Both the position numbers and the translations under genes were made by a program. Shown here piece by piece: positions 32,805-41,244 of a DNA stretch of 41,615 nt. The notes below the pieces were generated by a model. It did no database searches and had not been told where the DNA came from. It worked only from the letters and a program-made list of their open reading frames with translations. Origin of the DNA: RGZA01 sp964568585 (GTDB lineage Bacteria; Pseudomonadota; Alphaproteobacteria; UBA9219; RGZA01); assembly GCA_964568585.1 (NCBI GenBank), contig CAZMQI010000015.1:1-41615 (forward strand). The letters are read 5' to 3'. Position 1 is the first letter of the stretch, and each line of letters begins with the position of its first letter.

Positions 32805-33906
32805 ATTCTCCGTATCCTCTTCAACCGGCAGTTATGATGTTGAGATTGCTTCCGGCCTTTATCAGCAATTCATGAGCGAGGGCAAAAAACTCATCGCCAT
32901 TTGCGATGAACGCTTCGCAGCAGATTTCGAAAAGGCTGGCGTGAAGGCGATTGCATTAAAATCGGAAGAAACAGTCAAAAGCTTGAATGCCATTCCTGAT
33001 ATCATCACCCAGCTACGCAAAGCAGGCACGACACGTGATACGTTATTATTGGCCGTGGGCGGTGGCATCGTGCAGGACGTATCCGCCTTCTGCGCTGCAA
33101 TTTATATGCGCGGATTAGAATGGATGTATATGCCAACTACATTGCTTGGCATGGCTGATAGTTGCATTGGCGGTAAATCATCCATCAATGTCGGCGAATA
33201 TAAAAATATCGTTGGCACGTTTAATCCGCCGCGCCGCGTGTTGATTGACCCCGCATTCACCAAAACATTGAATGCCGAACAGCTTGCCGCAGGCATGATT
33301 GAAGCGGCAAAGATTTGTTATTGCCGCGGGCTGGATAGCTGGAACGCCTATATGGCGAACAATCCATCGGCAACGATGAGCGAAGCAGGATTTGCTGGTG
33401 TTATCGCGACATCCTTGGCTGCCAAGAAATGGTTCATTGAAACGGATGAATTTGACAAGGGCGAACGGTTGCTGCTGAATTTTGGCCATACGTTTGGTCA
33501 TGCGTTGGAAGGTGCATCGCATTACCGTGTCAGCCATGGCATTGCGGTGGGTGTTGGCATGTTGTGCGCGTTGGCGCTCGAAGAGCGCCTAAATAATAAT
33601 GGGGGTACCAAGTATGACGCAAAGCCGCACGTCGCTGTGATGCGCAGCCACATCGAAGGATTATTGGCGCTGGTGACTGATTTGCCAGCCGCGTTGGAAG
33701 GCGTGACCGCACCTGATTTATTTGACCGCTTTTCATCGGATAAAAAACATAAAGCCGATGGCTACCGCGTAGTGATCGTTGCCGCAGATGGCAGCGTGCA
33801 GTTGAAAGCCTTGCCAAAGAATGATGAGAGCAAAACCAACCTGATTGCTGCAATGGAACAGGTGCTAACTACCCTTCGCACTAAAACCAACCGCGCTGCC
33901 GCGTAA
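32788..33906 (+). CDS. 3-dehydroquinate-synthase-fold sugar phosphate cyclase (divergent)
   Basis: The protein (372 residues from the ATG at 32788) belongs to the sugar-phosphate-cyclase superfamily (3-dehydroquinate synthase, 2-deoxy-scyllo-inosose synthase, valiolone synthases). NAD-binding GGGIVQD is at residues 91-97, PTTLLGMADSCIGGK ends at K130, and KN at 139-140. Zinc ligands appear as E172, H234 (or H238) and H250. Housekeeping AroB normally reads GGKTGVN and EVIKYG, where this protein has GGKSSIN and EAAKICYCRG. Cyclisation of a 7-carbon or longer keto-sugar phosphate is therefore likely, but the substrate is unknown. A longer frame to 32641 would overlap the SDR and is rejected. Confidence 0.83.
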   Translation: MSVLSKFSVSSSTGSYDVEIASGLYQQFMSEGKKLIAICDERFAADFEKAGVKAIALKSEETVKSLNAIPDIITQLRKAGTTRDTLLLAVGGGIVQDVSAFCAAIYMRGLEWMYMPTTLLGMADSCIGGKSSINVGEYKNIVGTFNPPRRVLIDPAFTKTLNAEQLAAGMIEAAKICYCRGLDSWNAYMANNPSATMSEAGFAGVIATSLAAKKWFIETDEFDKGERLLLNFGHTFGHALEGASHYRVSHGIAVGVGMLCALALEERLNNNGGTKYDAKPHVAVMRSHIEGLLALVTDLPAALEGVTAPDLFDRFSSDKKHKADGYRVVIVAADGSVQLKALPKNDESKTNLIAAMEQVLTTLRTKTNRAAA

Positions 33907-33938
33907 CTCCCCCCCAAAAAGAAGTATAGGGACATACA

Positions 33939-35696
33939 ATGAAATACAGTGATTTATTGGCTGATTGGCTTGTTGAAGCTGGCTATACCACCTGCTTTTT
34001 TTTGGCGGGTGGCAACATTATGCATATTTTGGAATCATGCAGCCGCAAGATGAAAATGGTACCAGTAGTGCACGAAGTGGCCGCAGGTATCGCTGTTGAA
34101 TATTTCAATGAAACGAAGAAGGACGAACGCGCATTCGCATTAGTGACAGCTGGCCCTGGTTTGACCAATATTCTTACCGCACTTGGCGGCGCATTTTTGG
34201 AAAGCCGTGAATGTTTGGTGATTGGCGGGCAGGTAAAAACCGCAGATTTGGCGCATGGCAAACTTCGCCAGAACGGTATTCAGGAAATCGACGGCGTTGC
34301 ATTGGCCAAACCCGTATGCGTTTTATCAACGCTGATGGATGATGTGGTGACCCAAGATAAGTTTACCGCCATGGCAAAAGCCGGAAGCGTAGGGCGCAAA
34401 GGCCCCGTATTCATCGAATTACCATTGGATATTCAAGGCCGCAATGTCGATGAAAAAGAATTGAATAAGCCAATCACCAGCAAAACATCAGCATATCCAG
34501 CGATTTCAAAAGGCGATTTGGAAAAACTGGCAGCGCGTATCAAGGATGCCAAACGCCCTGTCATTTTATTGGGCGGCGGCATTAGCCGTGAAACAGCCGC
34601 CAGTATTGCGTTTGAAAAAATGGGTGTGCCCATCACCACCACATGGAACGGCGCAGACCGCGTTGCGGCAGACATGCCTAATTATTTTGGCCGCCCCAAT
34701 ACATGGGGCATGCGTTATTCGAATTTAGTGATGCAGCAGGCGGATGTTCTGGTCGCGCTGGGCACGCGTCTTGGCATGCAGCAAACAGGATTTAATTGGC
34801 AGGAATTCGTGCCAGCGGGAAAAGTCATCCAAGTAGAATGCGATAAAGCTGAGCTTGAAAAAGGTCACCCAGTTGTTGATTGGCCCATTTGCGGTGATGC
34901 GAATGAGGTGTTACGTCATTTGGCAAGCGCGAACCTTGGCGAACATAAAGAATGGATTGAGCATTGCCGTTTAATCAAGCAAGAGCTTCCGATGGTGGAA
35001 GAGGGTAATGTGACGGGCGAAGGATTTATCTCGCCGTATCATTTTGTACAAAAACTCTCAGCGTTGTGCGAAAAAAATGACGTGATTATTCCATGCAGCA
35101 GTGGCAGTGCATTTACCAGCATGATGCAGGTCTTTGAATTGAAGCAAGGCCAGTTGATGGTCACGAATAAGGGCCTTGCTTCCATGGGCTATGGTCTGTC
35201 AGGTGCAATTGGCGCAGCAATTGCGGCGAATGGCCAACGCACCATTTTGGTTGAAGGCGATGGCGGCTTTTCACAAAATATTCAGGAAATCGGCACGGCT
35301 GCAGCCAATAAACTGAACCTGAAGATTTTCATTTATGATGATAATGGCTATGCATCCATTCGCATGACGCAGAGCAATTATTTTGGCGGACGTTATGTGG
35401 GCTGTGATGGCGCAACCGGTTTGGGGCTACCGCATTGGGAAAAATTATTCTCCGCATGGGATGTGCCAACGATGAATTTGAAGCCCGGCTTTGAAAATGA
35501 TGCTGCGTTTAAAAAAGTGTTTACTGAAAAAGGCACGGCTGCCTTCATCGTTCCCGTCGATCCCAAACAGACCTATTTCCCCAAGATTACCAGCCGTGTG
35601 ACCGAAAGCGGCAGCATGGCATCGAATCCCCTGCACCGCATGTCCCCCGACTTACCGGATGCCCAATACGCCAAGCTTGCCAAATACCTTGTATAA
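33939..35696 (+). CDS. ThDP-dependent enzyme, acetolactate-synthase-like (possible YerE-type)
   Basis: The 585-residue protein has the three-domain layout of acetolactate synthase large subunits. The cofactor-activating glutamate is E46 (VVHEVAAG), and the ThDP/Mg motif begins at GDG 440-442 and ends in IYDDNGYASI. The second metal ligand, usually asparagine, appears to be D468. No regulatory small-subunit gene is adjacent, and the gene is embedded in a sugar operon, so valine/isoleucine synthesis is unlikely. The best precedent is YerE, a ThDP enzyme that adds a two-carbon acyl unit from pyruvate to C4 of CDP-4-keto-3,6-dideoxyglucose. rfbF-rfbG-rfbH follow directly and would make exactly that acceptor. 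Confidence 0.8.
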   Translation: MKYSDLLADWLVEAGYTTCFFLAGGNIMHILESCSRKMKMVPVVHEVAAGIAVEYFNETKKDERAFALVTAGPGLTNILTALGGAFLESRECLVIGGQVKTADLAHGKLRQNGIQEIDGVALAKPVCVLSTLMDDVVTQDKFTAMAKAGSVGRKGPVFIELPLDIQGRNVDEKELNKPITSKTSAYPAISKGDLEKLAARIKDAKRPVILLGGGISRETAASIAFEKMGVPITTTWNGADRVAADMPNYFGRPNTWGMRYSNLVMQQADVLVALGTRLGMQQTGFNWQEFVPAGKVIQVECDKAELEKGHPVVDWPICGDANEVLRHLASANLGEHKEWIEHCRLIKQELPMVEEGNVTGEGFISPYHFVQKLSALCEKNDVIIPCSSGSAFTSMMQVFELKQGQLMVTNKGLASMGYGLSGAIGAAIAANGQRTILVEGDGGFSQNIQEIGTAAANKLNLKIFIYDDNGYASIRMTQSNYFGGRYVGCDGATGLGLPHWEKLFSAWDVPTMNLKPGFENDAAFKKVFTEKGTAAFIVPVDPKQTYFPKITSRVTESGSMASNPLHRMSPDLPDAQYAKLAKYLV

Positions 35697-35743
35697 AAGC
35701 GGGTTTAAGGCTGATTTTCAAGGGATTCACGGCATAAGCGCGT

Positions 35744-35772
35744 TTGCCAGTTAGCATAAATAATGCTATCAA
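35744..35772 (+). promoter_or_regulatory. Candidate promoter with internal inverted repeat before rfbF
   Basis: TTGCCA (35744-35749) and TATCAA (35767-35772) are 17 bases apart. Within the spacer TAGCAT (35752-35757) and ATGCTA (35763-35768) form an inverted repeat that could be an operator. It lies 42 bases before the rfbF start, in the only sizeable gap (118 bases) of the run. Confidence 0.38.
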
Positions 35773-35814
35773 AGTGCGCATAAACGATGTGCAACCGGAT
35801 AAGCGGGACAGACC

Positions 35815-36654
35815 ATGGAAAGCAAGAACAAGGGAATGAAAGCAGTGATTTTGGCAGGCGGCAAAGGTACGCGCTTGTCCGAAGAAACCGTGTCATTGCC
35901 AAAGCCACTCGTTGAAGTGGGTGGCCGCCCTATCCTGTGGCACATTATGAAAATCTACGCGGCACATGGCGTGCGCGATTTCGTCATCTGCCTTGGTTAC
36001 AAAGGTTTCAAGATCAAAGAATATTTCATGAATTACGGTTTGCACAATGTGGACATCAGCGTGGATACACGCGGTGGCGGTGTGCATCTGCATCAAGAAT
36101 CGCAGGAAGACTGGCACATCACCCTTGCCGAAACTGGCGAAGAAACCCAAACCGGTGGCCGTGTCCGCCGCGTGCGCCGTTATCTTGATGATAACCAACC
36201 CTTCTGCCTGACCTATGGTGATGGCGTTGGCGATGTCGATATTTCAAAGAGTATTGAGTATCATAAACAGCATGGAAAGCTTGCAACGGTTACCGCTGTG
36301 CAACCGCTCGCACGTTTTGGTTCGCTGGATATTCAAAACGGACTGGTCAAACAATTTGTTGAAAAACCTGTTACCGAAAGCGGCCTAATCAATGGCGGCT
36401 TCTTCGTATTGAACCCCAAAGTAATCGATTATATCTCCGGCGATGACATGCCATGGGAACGCGAGCCGTTAGAAAACATCGCGAAGGATGGCCAGCTGAT
36501 GGCATTCGAGCATCATGGTTTCTGGCAGCCGATGGATACTTTGCGTGATCGCAATCATCTGGATGCGATGTGGGAAAAGAATAAAGCCCCATGGAAAGTT
36601 TGGAATGACGAAGCACCCAAAGAAATTCCAAACGGAAAGCGACGTTTTGCATGA
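35815..36654 (+). CDS. rfbF: Glucose-1-phosphate cytidylyltransferase RfbF
   Basis: RfbF forms CDP-D-glucose from CTP and glucose-1-phosphate, committing to CDP-3,6-dideoxyhexoses. The 279-residue protein has the nucleotidyltransferase motif MKAVILAGGKGTRLSEET, then KPLVEVGGRPILWHIMK, and TLAETGEETQTGGRVRRV, which is characteristic of the CDP-glucose branch. The C-terminus FWQPMDTLRDRNHLD also matches. The ATG at 35815 is preferred over the one at 35836, whose purine-rich site is too close. Four-base overlap with rfbG. Confidence 0.95.
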   Translation: MESKNKGMKAVILAGGKGTRLSEETVSLPKPLVEVGGRPILWHIMKIYAAHGVRDFVICLGYKGFKIKEYFMNYGLHNVDISVDTRGGGVHLHQESQEDWHITLAETGEETQTGGRVRRVRRYLDDNQPFCLTYGDGVGDVDISKSIEYHKQHGKLATVTAVQPLARFGSLDIQNGLVKQFVEKPVTESGLINGGFFVLNPKVIDYISGDDMPWEREPLENIAKDGQLMAFEHHGFWQPMDTLRDRNHLDAMWEKNKAPWKVWNDEAPKEIPNGKRRFA

Positions 36655-37778
36655 GCATGAAAACTGCTGGCATCAATCCCGATAAGGATTTTTGGCGCGG
36701 TAAACGCGTATTCCTGACGGGTCATACTGGCTTTAAGGGCGGCTGGCTTGCGTTGTGGCTGGGGCAAATGGGCGCAGTGGTGCATGGCTATTCATTGCAA
36801 CCGCCAACAGTCCCCAATTTATTCACGCTGGCGAATGTCGAAGGCGCGGTTGCTCACCAAATCGGTGATATTCGTGATGCAAAGACATTAACCGATGCAG
36901 TTCAGGATTTTAAACCGGACATCGTATTGCATTTGGCGGCGCAGCCGATTTTACGTTTATCCTATGACGAACCTGTTGAAACCTATTCCACTAATGTGAT
37001 GGGTACCGTGAACGTGCTTGAAGCGGTGCGTCATACACCATCCGCGCAAGTGACCTTGGTGATTACAACTGACAAATGTTATGAAAACCGCGAACAAATC
37101 TGGCCATACCGCGAAGGTGACCCGATGGGCGGCCATGACCCATATAGTAGCAGTAAAGGTTGCGCGGAACTGGTCGTATCATCCTATGGTCACTCCTATT
37201 TCAACAAGGGTGAACGCGTTGTTGCATCTGCCCGTGCCGGTAATGTGATTGGCGGCGGCGATTGGGCACGTGATCGGTTGATGACTGATATTATCGCGGC
37301 AGTGGCACGCGGACAAAAACCAGTTATTCGTAATCCGGGCGCCATCCGTCCATGGCAACATGTGCTGGAGCCATTATCGGGCTATCTTCGCGCAGTGGAA
37401 GTGTTGTGGGAAAAACGCCCGACACAAATCGAAGCATGGAATTTTGGCCCCGAAAGCGAAAGTGAAGTATGTGTTGGCGATGTTGCCAATACCGTGTGCG
37501 ATTTATGGGGTTTTAAAGCTGGTCTTGAAATCACCCCTGATGCGCGCCGTCTACATGAAGCAACCTTGTTGCGTCTCGATAGCAGCAAAGCACGTATCGA
37601 ACTTGGCTGGGTTCCGCGTCTTGCGTTGCGTGATGCCTTGGCCATGACCGTTGAATGGTATAAGGCACAACTGGAAGGTGCCAATATGAACGCCGTGACA
37701 GTGGCACAAATTCAAGCCTATCAAGACAAATGTTCCCCCCATGTTGCTGGCCGCCTGCTTGCTGCTGTATCTAAATAA
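36651..37778 (+). CDS. rfbG: CDP-glucose 4,6-dehydratase RfbG
   Basis: NAD-dependent SDR-fold enzyme giving CDP-4-keto-6-deoxy-D-glucose. The 375-residue protein has VFLTGHTGFKGGWLALWL, a distinctive cofactor motif of this enzyme, HLAAQPILRLSYDEPVETY, and VITTDKCYENREQIWPY. The catalytic YSSSK lies in HDPYSSSKGCAEL, and RAGNVIGGGDWARDRL follows. Length is normal for the family. It is coupled to rfbF and followed 24 bases later by rfbH. Confidence 0.96.
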   Translation: MSMKTAGINPDKDFWRGKRVFLTGHTGFKGGWLALWLGQMGAVVHGYSLQPPTVPNLFTLANVEGAVAHQIGDIRDAKTLTDAVQDFKPDIVLHLAAQPILRLSYDEPVETYSTNVMGTVNVLEAVRHTPSAQVTLVITTDKCYENREQIWPYREGDPMGGHDPYSSSKGCAELVVSSYGHSYFNKGERVVASARAGNVIGGGDWARDRLMTDIIAAVARGQKPVIRNPGAIRPWQHVLEPLSGYLRAVEVLWEKRPTQIEAWNFGPESESEVCVGDVANTVCDLWGFKAGLEITPDARRLHEATLLRLDSSKARIELGWVPRLALRDALAMTVEWYKAQLEGANMNAVTVAQIQAYQDKCSPHVAGRLLAAVSK

Positions 37779-37802
37779 TTTTAAATAAATAGGAAAGACG
37801 AA

Positions 37803-39179
37803 ATGAGTAATTCTGCTGCCGCTAAAAAATTTCCTTCCCCGCAATTTGCAAATGAAAGCAGCGAAGCTGAAGCGCTACGCACGCAGATTCTGGAGCTGAC
37901 CGCAAAATATGCGGAACTGGCGCATGCACCAAAACCATTCACGGCAGGCAAGTCACCTGTCCCTGTGTCAGGCCGCGTGTATGGTGCCGCTGAAATGACA
38001 ACCTTGGTCGACAGCGCATTGGAGTTCTGGCTCACTACGGGTCGCTACAACGATATGTTTGAAGAACGCTTTGGAAAAATTCTTGGCGTGAATGCAGTGT
38101 TGACCTGCAATTCCGGTTCTTCCGCGAACCTACTCGCTGCAACTGCGCTGACCAGTCATTTGCTTGGCGCAAAGGCACTCAAGCCTGGCGATGAAGTGAT
38201 TACATGTTCGACGGGCTTCCCCACCACCATCAATCCGCTTATCCAAAATGGATTGGTGCCAGTATTCATTGACGTGGATATTCCAACCTATAATATCCGC
38301 GCTGAATTGATTGAAGCAGCGATTACTCCAAAGACCCGTGCGATTATGGTCGCGCATGCGCTTGGTAACCCGTTTGATCTTGATACGGTGATGGCGGTTG
38401 CCAAGAAACATAATTTATATGTGATTGAAGATAGCTGTGATGCGCTTGGCGCAACTTATAACGGCAAGATGGTCGGCACATTCGGCGATATTGGCACGGT
38501 CAGCTTCTATCCAGCGCATCACATCACCATGGGTGAAGGCGGCGCTGTCTATACCAATAGCGCGGTGATGAAGCGTATTCTGGAATCGGTTCGCGATTGG
38601 GGCCGTGATTGCTGGTGCAAGCCGGGTATGGATAATACCTGCAAGAAGCGCTTTGGATGGAGGCTTGGCGATTTGCCATTTGGTTATGACCATAAATATA
38701 CCTATTCACATATTGGCTATAATCTGAAAATCACCGATATGCAGGCTGCTGTGGGTTATGCACAACTTGATCGTCTTGATGATTTTGTGGCCAAACGCCG
38801 CGCGAATTTCACCTATCTGAAAGCCGGTTTGAAGCAGTTCGAAGATATCCTGATTTTGCCGGAAGCAACGCCGAAATCCGACCCGTCATGGTTCGGTTTC
38901 CCGATTTCGATGCAGGACAATGCGCCATTCAAGCGCGATGAATTGTTGGTTTATCTGAATGAAAAGAAAATCGGTACACGTTTATTGTTCGGTGGCAATT
39001 TGTTGCGTCAGCCTTACATGAAGGACCGGCCTTACCGTGTGCATGGCGAGACGCCAAATAGCGACAAAGTGATGCGCGATACGTTCTGGATTGGTGTATA
39101 TCCCGGTCTTGGCAATGCTGAGAACGATTACATCATTGATACCATTGGCACGTTTATCAAAAGCGGCGGTAAGGCGTAA
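37803..39179 (+). CDS. rfbH: CDP-4-keto-6-deoxy-D-glucose 3-dehydrase RfbH (E1)
   Basis: RfbH removes the C3 hydroxyl using PMP and a 2Fe-2S cluster to give CDP-4-keto-3,6-dideoxyglucose after reduction. In place of the PLP lysine it has histidine, H239 in FYPAHHITMGEGG, the hallmark of this dehydrase. The cluster cysteines C212, C270, C272 and C280 fit the published C-x57-C-x1-C-x7-C spacing exactly. KRFGWRLGDLPFGYDHKY is highly conserved. The 458-residue length is typical. Its electron donor E3 (DdhD-like ferredoxin reductase) is not in the window. The stop overlaps the next start by one base. Confidence 0.96.
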   Translation: MSNSAAAKKFPSPQFANESSEAEALRTQILELTAKYAELAHAPKPFTAGKSPVPVSGRVYGAAEMTTLVDSALEFWLTTGRYNDMFEERFGKILGVNAVLTCNSGSSANLLAATALTSHLLGAKALKPGDEVITCSTGFPTTINPLIQNGLVPVFIDVDIPTYNIRAELIEAAITPKTRAIMVAHALGNPFDLDTVMAVAKKHNLYVIEDSCDALGATYNGKMVGTFGDIGTVSFYPAHHITMGEGGAVYTNSAVMKRILESVRDWGRDCWCKPGMDNTCKKRFGWRLGDLPFGYDHKYTYSHIGYNLKITDMQAAVGYAQLDRLDDFVAKRRANFTYLKAGLKQFEDILILPEATPKSDPSWFGFPISMQDNAPFKRDELLVYLNEKKIGTRLLFGGNLLRQPYMKDRPYRVHGETPNSDKVMRDTFWIGVYPGLGNAENDYIIDTIGTFIKSGGKA

Positions 39180-40177
39180 TGTCTGTTTCCTCAGAAGGCT
39201 CTGGGGAATTCCTTCGTTTCCCTAATGCCATTGCGGAACTCGTGCGCGCCAGCGCATGTGAAATCGTCCTCACCGGCGGTGGCGGGTGGATGGGGCAAGC
39301 CATACTCGAGATGCTGGATGGCGCGCTGGGTGATGATTTATTGAAGCGCGTTTCGGTATTCGGTTCATCTGCCCGTGATTTACAATTACGTTCTGGGCGC
39401 ACTATTCCATGCTTGTTGTTGGAGCATATCCATGGCCTTGAAGCGGGGCCAAAGCTGTTCTTCCACTGCGCCTTCCTGACCAAAGACCGTTTGCTTGGTC
39501 AAAGTGTAGACGAATTCATCGCAGGCAATAAAGTGATAAGCGATGCCGTTGCAGCGGCGATTGAAGCCAGCGATGCGCGCGGCTTATTCATGCCATCATC
39601 TGGCGCAGTATATAAGAAGGGAACGCACGTATTAGACGATGATATGATTGCCAATCCCTATGGCGTGATGAAGCATCAGGATGAAGAACGGTTTTTAAAA
39701 ATCGCCAAAGAAAAAAACATGCCGGTGTGCATCCCGCGGCTGTTTAATCTTTCAGGGCCATTCATCAACAAGATTGAACTCTATGCATTGGCATCGATGA
39801 TCACATCGTGCATGGGCGGTAAAGAAATTATCATTCGCGCACCACACCGCGTGTTTCGTTCATATATCCATGTGGCCGATTTGGGCTCGCTTGGCTTTTC
39901 AATGTTGTTGAAATCACTAAAAGATGATGTACCGGTATTCGATACAGCAGGTACTAGCGCGGTTGAACTATCGCAGTTAGCTGAAAAAATCCGCGAGGTG
40001 ATGGGCAAACCAGAGACCCCAATACAACGTCCCGAAATCGTTACCGATAAGGACGATGTTTATGTAGGCGATGCCAGTCAGTTCCTACGTATGATGGACA
40101 GTCACGGATTGACATTACGCGGTATTAATGTGCAAATTCAGGACACTGCCGCCTATCTTGCTAGCCTTATCAAATAA
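39179..40177 (+). CDS. NAD-dependent epimerase/dehydratase family protein (possible CDP-sugar ketoreductase)
   Basis: The 332-residue extended SDR has IVLTGGGGWMGQAI near the N-terminus as dinucleotide motif, and YGVMKHQDEE as the catalytic Tyr-Lys. Serine in FMPSSGAVYKKG and RLFNLSGPFINK are further family traits. Next to rfbH it may reduce the 4-keto group (as abequose and paratose synthases do) or, if the ThDP enzyme attaches an acetyl branch, the branch ketone, as YerF does. The sequence does not separate these. The start overlaps the rfbH stop (TAATG). Confidence 0.82.
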   Translation: MSVSSEGSGEFLRFPNAIAELVRASACEIVLTGGGGWMGQAILEMLDGALGDDLLKRVSVFGSSARDLQLRSGRTIPCLLLEHIHGLEAGPKLFFHCAFLTKDRLLGQSVDEFIAGNKVISDAVAAAIEASDARGLFMPSSGAVYKKGTHVLDDDMIANPYGVMKHQDEERFLKIAKEKNMPVCIPRLFNLSGPFINKIELYALASMITSCMGGKEIIIRAPHRVFRSYIHVADLGSLGFSMLLKSLKDDVPVFDTAGTSAVELSQLAEKIREVMGKPETPIQRPEIVTDKDDVYVGDASQFLRMMDSHGLTLRGINVQIQDTAAYLASLIK

Positions 40178-40191
40178 TCGTGTAACTGACT

Positions 40192-41244
40192 GTGCAACTT
40201 TCCGACGAACAAAGTATTTATCCTGCGGCTTCAAACCCATATTACATTGTTGCGCCACCATATGTGCGTACATCGGCGGGTATCCGTGTGTTACATTTAC
40301 TGTGCCACAGCTTAAATCGTCTGGGTCACACGGCGTACGTGTTGTTGTATCCTGCAATGCCTTGGCGCAGCAACCAGATTGGCCCTGATTTATTGACGCC
40401 GGTATTGAACGCCGATATTGCTAAAAGCCATTATGAACGCGGGCTCACGCCAATTATGGTTTATGCAGAAACCGTCGCAGGAAACCCCTTTGGAAGCCCA
40501 TGCGTTGTGCGTTACGTATTGAATTTTCCCGGCTTGCTTGGCGGCGACAAAATATATGCAGATAATGAATTATGCTTCAGCTATGGCGAAGTATTGGCTG
40601 CACATACGAGAGACAAGGCCAATATTTTATTCCTACCTGCAATCGATACCCGCACGTATTATCCGCCAGAAGGTAAACAAAAGCGCAGTGGCACATGTTT
40701 TTATGCCGATAAATATCAAGTCGCGCATAAAGGCAAATTGTTTGATATCACCAAGGACAGCATTGAAATCACGCGGGATAAGCCGGATTCACAAAGCCCG
40801 CAAGAAATTGCCGATATATTCCGCCGCAGCGAGCTATTTTATGTTTACGAGAATACAGCTTTGGCGATTGAAGCGGTTCTATGCGGCTGCCCGGTCGTAT
40901 TTTTACCCAATGAGCATCTGACGGATATGATTGCGCTGAAAGAAATCGGCAAGGATGGTTATGCGTGGGGCACAGACCCGCAGGAAATCGCACGCGCCAA
41001 AGCAACCGTCGCGCAAGGCGCGCAGAATTACTTGAAAAGCTATAAGCAATATTGGGAAGATCTCGGTAAATTCATTGCCAAGACCAAGGCGCATGTTGCG
41101 GATAAGCCTTATACTAACATCATCAGCTTGCCTAGCTCGCATGAAACAATCTGGTATTCGATTAATGACCGTGGCGTCAAACGTTTTGTCAAAGCGGTGT
41201 TGCGTCGGATTTACAAGCTGCTTATGAACCTTACTAAACTGTGA
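40192..41244 (+). CDS. GT-B-like glycosyltransferase
   Basis: The 350-residue protein begins with a GTG and continues YYIVAPPYVRTSAGIRVLHLLC, a typical opening of GT4-like enzymes. The C-terminal half has FRRSELFYVYENTALAIEAVLCGCPVVFLPN, corresponding to the nucleotide-sugar-binding domain of GT-B enzymes. It probably adds a sugar to the growing polysaccharide on the cytoplasmic face. The region between is less conserved, so family assignment is moderate. Fourteen bases separate it from the reductase, and its stop overlaps the export permease start by one base. Confidence 0.75.
   Translation: MQLSDEQSIYPAASNPYYIVAPPYVRTSAGIRVLHLLCHSLNRLGHTAYVLLYPAMPWRSNQIGPDLLTPVLNADIAKSHYERGLTPIMVYAETVAGNPFGSPCVVRYVLNFPGLLGGDKIYADNELCFSYGEVLAAHTRDKANILFLPAIDTRTYYPPEGKQKRSGTCFYADKYQVAHKGKLFDITKDSIEITRDKPDSQSPQEIADIFRRSELFYVYENTALAIEAVLCGCPVVFLPNEHLTDMIALKEIGKDGYAWGTDPQEIARAKATVAQGAQNYLKSYKQYWEDLGKFIAKTKAHVADKPYTNIISLPSSHETIWYSINDRGVKRFVKAVLRRIYKLLMNLTKL

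Noticed and set aside
32788..33906. Reading this gene as housekeeping aroB
   Set aside because: Signature residues differ and the operon is a sugar locus; kept as a divergent sugar-phosphate cyclase.
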